Below, piece by piece: positions 59,160 through 64,000 of a stretch of DNA of 64,000 nt. The notes under the pieces are model-generated. The model was not told the origin of the DNA. It worked only from the letters and a program-made list of their open reading frames with translations, and ran no database searches. Origin of the DNA: Mycetocola miduiensis (GTDB taxonomy: Bacteria; Actinomycetota; Actinomycetes; Actinomycetales; Microbacteriaceae); assembly GCF_900115155.1 (NCBI RefSeq), contig NZ_FOVM01000003.1, positions 86,747 to 150,746 of the forward strand. Direction: 5' to 3'. The first letter of the stretch is position 1; each line of letters begins with the position of its first letter. The position numbers and the translations under genes are program-made.

Positions 59160-60536
59160 TCACTCGACTTCGACGACGGGCACGCCTTCTTCGGCCGCCG
59201 CGGGGACGGTGATCACAGGACGCTGCACGAGTTCGAGGATTGCGAGGGCGAGGGCTGCGAGCACCAGCGTCCACAGGGTCAGTTCAACGGTGATCGGCCG
59301 CACGAACAGAACGACAGCAGCAGCCACGACGGCAATCACGCCCCTCAGCAGCATCCGTCGCGTGTAAATCCAGACTCCGACACGCCCGGTCGTGATCCCG
59401 CGGCGCTCGGCCGCCCCGCGAACGGCACCCGCAGCTTCGCTCGCCATAGCGCGAAGACGCCGGGGAATATCGAACGGGCCGGCAAGCCAGCCGACAAGCG
59501 CTACGACGATGGCAAGCACCAGGACCGCGATCGCTGTTGCTCGCATGTCACTCGCGACGGTGTTGTAGAGCAGAGCAGCAACACCGGATGGCAGAACCGC
59601 CGGGCTCAAGGCCGAAATCAGCAGAATGCTGCCAACCGCAAGCCCCGCGAGGGCCAGCGCCATGGACAGGGCAAGCGCGACGGCGGCCCAGATCAGCGCG
59701 ATGGATCGGCGACGGGCCACGACAACACCCAACGCCAGCAGGAAGATGGCGGTCCACGGTAGCCACGCTCCCGCCGTCACCGCCAGCCCGTAGGCCAGCT
59801 TCACCGAAGCGAGCGCGTCCGATTGGGCGATGATGATCGTCCTGTCGACCTCGGGGATCTGATTCGCCAGACTGATGCCCCTGTCGACCAACGCGGATTT
59901 CGCCTCGGCGATGATCGGCCCGAGCTGAATGCCGATCGAGCCGTTATCGCCGAGCTGGAGGGCGGCATCCGGATCTGTCCCCATCGCCCGTTCCAGCTGC
60001 GTGTGGCTCACGCGAAGCGCGGTTGCCCAGACGTTCGCAAACGCATCGGACTGCACGAAACGGGTCACCGCGTTCTCGACAAGTGTCTGCATTCCTGACG
60101 CAGCCGGCCCTTTCAACGCCTGGAGTGCCTCCGTGGCGCGGGGTCCGGTGCCGAGTTCTGTGATGCCGTCGATGACGTCGGAGGTGATCTCCGGGATGTC
60201 GATCTGCTGGTTGATCACCGCAACGACCTGGTCGGTGACGTAGGCCTGCATTTGCGGATCCTCGGCCAACGGGGCGTAGGTGGCGACGAATCGGTCGGTG
60301 TCGGTGAGAGCGGTCTTCGTCCAGGATGCCACGAGCGCGACAGGGGCGAGGACGGCGCCAAGCACGATGAGCACGGTCGCGAGAAGCGTCCACCCCCAGC
60401 TGCGTCGCTTCTGACGGGGCGCCGCCCCGACGGCCGGTGCCGCCGGCGGCACAGATCTCTGCTCGCGCAACGCGCCGTTTTCAGCCTCGAGTTCTTCGAT
60501 CCGTCTCTGCAGGTCGACGTTCGACTGGTCCGCCAT
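59160..60536 (-). CDS. Membrane protein with N-terminal coiled coil
   Basis: A 458-residue protein. A short coiled coil (QRRIEELEAENGALREQ, about 9-25) precedes a Pro/Ala linker and a first membrane helix (about 48-70). An extracytoplasmic domain of about 180 residues follows (TKTALTDTDRFVATYAPLAEDP), then at least five more hydrophobic segments. The pattern is common in Actinobacteria but has no known function. The ATG at 60536 follows GTGAGGACC; longer upstream frames overlap the divergent ATPase gene. Confidence 0.8.
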   Translation of the reverse strand: MADQSNVDLQRRIEELEAENGALREQRSVPPAAPAVGAAPRQKRRSWGWTLLATVLIVLGAVLAPVALVASWTKTALTDTDRFVATYAPLAEDPQMQAYVTDQVVAVINQQIDIPEITSDVIDGITELGTGPRATEALQALKGPAASGMQTLVENAVTRFVQSDAFANVWATALRVSHTQLERAMGTDPDAALQLGDNGSIGIQLGPIIAEAKSALVDRGISLANQIPEVDRTIIIAQSDALASVKLAYGLAVTAGAWLPWTAIFLLALGVVVARRRSIALIWAAVALALSMALALAGLAVGSILLISALSPAVLPSGVAALLYNTVASDMRATAIAVLVLAIVVALVGWLAGPFDIPRRLRAMASEAAGAVRGAAERRGITTGRVGVWIYTRRMLLRGVIAVVAAAVVLFVRPITVELTLWTLVLAALALAILELVQRPVITVPAAAEEGVPVVEVE

Positions 60537-60735
60537 GAGGTCCTCACTCGTACCGATTCGTGTGCTGACGGCTACTCTGCCCGCACCTTCTACAGTGCAG
60601 ATCACCCACAGAGCATGAGAAATCGACGAAGGGCGGTACGTACCTTTCTGCGGCCGACACGCGGCGATACTCTTTCGCCAAGCGCCGCGGGAGCTCAGGA
60701 TGGACGGTGTTGAGCGCAGAACAGAGGATTCGACG

Positions 60736-62154
60736 ATGGGCGACACGGACGGTTTCATCCCCGGCACGACAGCGGTCTCGCTCGATGGCAGATACTTCCA
60801 GTTCGCCGGGTCGCTCCGGTCCGCGTTCGAACCCGGTGGGTTCGTCGCTCTCCAGGCTGAGAACGGCGTTCGGCAACTGGGCCCAGGTGGAGGATGTCGC
60901 GTTCTCGATCGGTGGCGGCGAACTGCAGGGCTCCGGCCGCATACTCGGGATCGTGTCTGCGGACGGCGACGAACTCGACCAGCGCCGTTCGATGCCGTTC
61001 GGTTCCGCTCGGGTGCGGACAGCTGACGCCGCAGAGGTCGAGGCGTTGTACAACGGCACGGGGGCCGTCCTCGAGATCGGTTCGTACCTGGCATCCGCAG
61101 ACGTCCCTGCGCACCTTCTCCCCCACCGGTTCAACCGTCACACCTTCTGGTGCGGGCAGAGCGGGTCAGGCAAGACGTACGCACTCGGCGTCGTCCTCGA
61201 GCAACTTCTGCTTCACACCGGCCTGCCGATGGTGATCTTCGACCCCAACGGTGACTTCGTCCGGGTTCGTGAGCCCAACCCTTCAGCAGGAGACCAGGGT
61301 TCCGCACGCACACTCGCTGAGCGTGACATCCGGATCCTTCGGCCCTCATCACCGGACCCCGACTCCCTTCGGGTCAGGTTCGTCGATCTTTCCCTTCAGG
61401 CCAAGGCAGCCGTGATGCACCTCGATCCGCTCGAGGATCGCGAAGAATTCAGCGAACTCCTCCACATTGAGGAAACCATGGGGGCGCTCGAGGGTAATGA
61501 TGTCGTCTCGGCTCTGCTCGCACAAAGCACTCCTTCCGCGACCGCACTCGCCGCGCGTGTCGAGAACCTCGGTCTCCTCAACTGGAATGTCTGGGCCAGG
61601 GGCTTCGAGGCGGTCACCGACATCATCGACACCCGGCCCGATGCGACAGTGCTCGACCTCGGCGGGTTCGACAATCCAAACGAATCGCTCGTCGTTGCGA
61701 TGGCGGTGCTCGACGACCTCTGGGCGAAGCGGGAATTGCGACGCCCGGTGTTGCTTGTGATCGACGAAGCACACAACCTCGGCTCGCCTGAACAGCAGAG
61801 TCCGCTCCACGTAGCCGTGCGCGAACGACTCATCCAGATCGCAGCGGAAGGCCGCAAGTTCGGGTTATGGCTCCTGCTGTCGACGCAGCGGCCGTCACGG
61901 ATTCACCCCAGCATCATTTCGCAGTGCGACAACCTCGCGCTCATGAAGATGACGTCGCCGATCGACCTCGACGGCCTTGCCACGATCTTCGGTTTTGTTC
62001 CCCTGCGATGCTCGCCAGGGCCTCTCGTTTCTCGCAGGGTGAAGCTCTCTTCGCGGGTGGATTCACCGCCGCGCCGATGATGGTAAGGATGGGCAGTCGT
62101 CTCACTCGCGAGGGTGGAGTCGATGTGGGCGTGCCGATGAGGCCGCCGGGCTGA
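60736..62154 (+). pseudogene. HerA-like (DUF87) ATPase with two compensating frameshifts
   Basis: Read in three pieces the locus encodes a complete HerA-like ATPase of about 472 residues: a HAS-barrel-type N-terminus (MGDTDGFIPGTTAVSLDGRY, FEPGGFVALQ), Walker A GQSGSGKT in the next piece, VIFDPNGDFV, Walker B LLVIDEAHNL and LLLSTQRPSRIHP, and a C-terminus with PAMLARASRFSQGEALFAGG. The frame moves at the GGGCCC run near 60882 (one extra C) and back at CCCC near 62000 (one C missing). The first and last pieces share a frame. CAGAGG precedes the ATG. The sequence is otherwise well conserved, so decay is recent or the two C-runs are misread. Confidence 0.8.
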
Positions 62155-62163
62155 ACAACCAGG

Positions 62164-62376
62164 CTAACTCCCCGAAACCGGGTTCACCGACACCAGTTCG
62201 ATGTTGAGGTTGCCGAAGATCGTGAGAATCCCCTGCAGCTTGGTCTGGTCAGGAACCAACCCGATCAGATGCGTCTCGCCGTGTTCCACTTTGCTGATCT
62301 CAAAGCCGTCGATCAGGTCGGCGACCGGCTCGCTGAGCGTGCCTTTGATGACGATCTCATACGATTCACTGGTCAC
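62164..62376 (-). CDS. Small conserved hypothetical protein
   Basis: A 70-residue soluble protein: YEIVIKGTLSEPVADLIDGFEIS, then THLIGLVPDQTKL and NIELVSVNP, a strand-helix-strand pattern reminiscent of an ACT-like half. It is common in Actinobacteria but has no name I recall. GGAGGG lies 8 bases before the GTG at 62376; the longer upstream frame is rejected. It is convergent with the HerA-like locus. Confidence 0.72.
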   Translation of the reverse strand: MTSESYEIVIKGTLSEPVADLIDGFEISKVEHGETHLIGLVPDQTKLQGILTIFGNLNIELVSVNPVSGS

Positions 62377-62595
62377 AGTTGAGCCCTCCCACGCCTCGCA
62401 TTCATCTTCGGGTCCGCCTTTCGCTCCGTCGTCATACGCAGAGGGTGAACGCCCGAAACGACGATCAGTCGAGCTCGCAATGCGCACCAGAACGGGCGAA
62501 CGAATGTCACCCACTGCGGATGACTATTCGCTCTCCCGAGTGCGTTATGTTTCTGAACAATCGATGACGGTGGCGCTGTAGAGGAGCTGATCAGC

Positions 62596-62982
62596 ATGGA
62601 GTTGTTGAGCAACGTGTGGGACATCACCGTGTGGTTCTTCTGGGCTTATGTGTTCTTCGCCTTCCTGTTCGCGCTGGTGCTCGTCCTTGTGGACGTCTAC
62701 CGGGACGAGACCCTGAACGGGTGGCTCAAGGCCCTGTGGACCATCTGCCTCGTCTTCATACCGTTGCTGACCGTGATCGTCTACGTCATCGCCAGGGGCA
62801 AGGGCATGAGCGAACGCAACTCCCGCGGCATGGCGACCCCGGCCGAACCGGCCGATTACGTGCCCCACTGGGGAACGCAGCCGAGCGCCTCCGAAGAAAT
62901 CACCAGGGCGCAGCAACTCCTCCAGTCCGGGGCGATCACCCAGGAGGAATTTGCGGCGCTCAAAGCCAGGGCGCTGACGTAG
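62596..62982 (+). CDS. SHOCT-domain membrane protein (PLDc_N-like)
   Basis: A 128-residue protein with two membrane helices (about 10-35 and 45-68, the PLDc_N-like hairpin with DVYRDETLNGWLKALW between) and a C-terminal SHOCT domain (about 99-127; EEITRAQQLLQSGAITQEEFAALKAR given by its QSGAITQEEF core). SHOCT motifs are short oligomerisation segments. AGGAGC lies 8 bases before the ATG. Function unknown. Confidence 0.88.
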   Translation: MELLSNVWDITVWFFWAYVFFAFLFALVLVLVDVYRDETLNGWLKALWTICLVFIPLLTVIVYVIARGKGMSERNSRGMATPAEPADYVPHWGTQPSASEEITRAQQLLQSGAITQEEFAALKARALT

Positions 62983-63043
62983 CGCCACGAGCGAACGTCA
63001 CGCCGCCCGGGCGAAATCGGACGACACAGATCGGCGAGTCGGC

Positions 63044-63709
63044 ATGACGGAGGCCATCGGGCAGATCCTGCCGCTTGCGATAGCCGTGGCGCTCAGTACC
63101 GTCCCGATCCTCGCGACGATCCTCATCCTCCTCTCGGATGCGAAGCCCATCGTGAGCATCGCGCTCCTCGTCGGCTGGGCCGTTGGAGTGGCCTCGGTTC
63201 TCACCCTCTTCACGATCGGCATCGGGCTGATCCCGGCATCCTTCCTGCGGCGAAATGACTCGGCTGTTGGAATCTTCCGGATGGTGCTCGGCTGTGTGCT
63301 TCTCGTTTACCCGGTCATCGTGTGGCGGCGCCACCCGCCGAGGCCGCCGTCCGAGTTGCCCCACTGGATGAGCACGCTCGGCAAGATCAACGCGTGGGGG
63401 GCGCTGGGATTCGGGATCGCGCTCGCCCTACGCCCGAAAAACGTGATCCTTTCCGTGGCCGGGGCCGTGGTGATCGGTGATGCGTCACTACGTGAGGGGG
63501 ATGCGGCCATCGTCATTGCCATCTTCACCCTCGTCGGCGTATCAACTGTCGCCGCGCCGATCATCGGATACCTGGCGGCGCCGGAGAAGACGAGGAAACC
63601 GCTGAACGCCACACGCACCTGGCTCGTCAACCACGGAGAGATTCTCATGGTCGTTGTCTCGCTCATGGCCGGTGTGGTGATCATCGGCTCAGGTATCGCC
63701 AAGTTATAG
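63044..63709 (+). CDS. GAP/Sap-family membrane protein
   Basis: A 221-residue protein with six hydrophobic segments and the ILPLAIAVALSTVPILATILIL start and NAWGALGFGIALALRPKNVIL segment of the GAP (Sap, sulfolipid-addressing-like) family. In mycobacteria relatives help export glycolipids; a lipid-transport role here is only a family inference. It starts 61 bases after the SHOCT gene, perhaps in the same unit. Confidence 0.88.
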   Translation: MTEAIGQILPLAIAVALSTVPILATILILLSDAKPIVSIALLVGWAVGVASVLTLFTIGIGLIPASFLRRNDSAVGIFRMVLGCVLLVYPVIVWRRHPPRPPSELPHWMSTLGKINAWGALGFGIALALRPKNVILSVAGAVVIGDASLREGDAAIVIAIFTLVGVSTVAAPIIGYLAAPEKTRKPLNATRTWLVNHGEILMVVVSLMAGVVIIGSGIAKL

Positions 63710-64000
63710 GACTCACACCTCGCGGCCGAGCTGAAGCGAGCACCGCTACGGGTCTGCGGCTGGTCGAGCGCATGCGGCACGAGCGCGAACGGCGACCGCC
63801 TCGCCTCATGATCGGGCTCCAGGTCGATGGCGTATCGCTCCCCCAGCGCATCGGTTCCGTGGCTTGGCACTCGAAACGCCGGGCTGTTCTGAACCAGTCA
63901 ACGGTGGGTGAACGGCAGCGAGAGAACGATCCCGCCGGCAGCTGGGCCGATCAGAGAGCGGACGTGATCGCCATGGTGTACGCCACGTAACCGGCGGCGG
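63710..64000. other. Right-edge region without a clear gene
   Basis: No convincing complete gene lies in these 291 bases. On the minus strand two frames near the edge give hydrophobic, plausible pieces (AAGYVAYTMAITSAL, then LIGPAAGGIVLSLPFTHR after a one-base shift). They could be the damaged C-terminal end of a membrane protein gene lying beyond the window. No hairpin or repeat was seen. Confidence 0.35.

Noticed and set aside
60700-61026. Short plus-strand gene at the start of the HerA-like locus as an independent protein
   Set aside because: Its first 50 codons are the true N-terminus of the ATPase; the rest is out-of-frame sequence after the C-run shift.
63772-63990. Plus-strand frame of 72 codons at the right edge
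   Set aside because: No ribosome site or motif; the composition is unlike a protein, and the opposite strand looks slightly better but is frameshifted.

Overview
The window is 64 kb of GC-rich, densely packed DNA from a high-GC Gram-positive bacterium, most likely a Microbacteriaceae-type actinobacterium. The evidence is frequent GTG starts, GTGA/ATGA/TGATG gene overlaps, likely leaderless genes, a class II DAHP synthase, a pgsA-garA-ftsR-MerR block like that of other Actinobacteria, an F420-type luciferase-like oxidoreductase, a TreX/TreY/TreZ pathway, and a small MGKL protein of a type seen in Microbacteriaceae. The genus is not determined. I found no rRNA, tRNA, CRISPR array, transposase or phage gene.

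Layout. 0-18 kb is mostly core: tandem repeats at the left edge, then ROK kinase-plsC-aroG, fadD, peptide deformylase with a MinD/ParA-like ATPase, pyruvate carboxylase, a second ParA, the pgsA-garA-ftsR block, an SGNH hydrolase, and a type III polyketide synthase operon whose last gene (a flavoprotein hydroxylase) is truncated. 18-24.9 kb holds Dps, small Microbacteriaceae-type proteins, an MBL hydrolase/S4 protein/acyl-CoA dehydrogenase-like run, two VOC proteins, an F420-type oxidoreductase, an internally deleted SnoaL-like relic and a macrodomain protein. 24.9-36 kb is alpha-glucan/trehalose metabolism (glgX-treY-treZ and a separate maltokinase), interrupted by a Vms1-like protein and a three-gene DoxX/catalase-like/DinB operon.

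36-45 kb is the most unusual part. Two tandem paralogous STAND ATPases (DUF4062, NB-ARC-type ATPase, TPR-like repeats) are translationally coupled to a multispanning membrane protein and diverge from a fused receiver/thioredoxin-reductase-like flavoprotein that lacks the CxxC disulfide. 45-49 kb has a DUF72 protein, a pyrimidine-dimer-glycosylase-like protein, and an ATP-dependent DNA ligase convergent with a LigD-type polymerase. The gap between the latter two is full of dispersed repeats, and the same family recurs at 11.7-11.9 kb, also between convergent genes. 49-54.5 kb is small regulators and enzymes with readable operators (DUF2975/XRE/GNAT, a truncated HTH gene, ArsR/AHSA1). 54.5-64 kb carries msrA, a DEAD-box helicase whose start codon lies in a perfect hairpin, an NYN/LOTUS protein, membrane proteins, and a HerA-like ATPase with two compensating single-base frameshifts.

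All functions are inferred from sequence alone. Start sites were chosen from Shine-Dalgarno position, overlap with the upstream stop, or leaderless -10 spacing.
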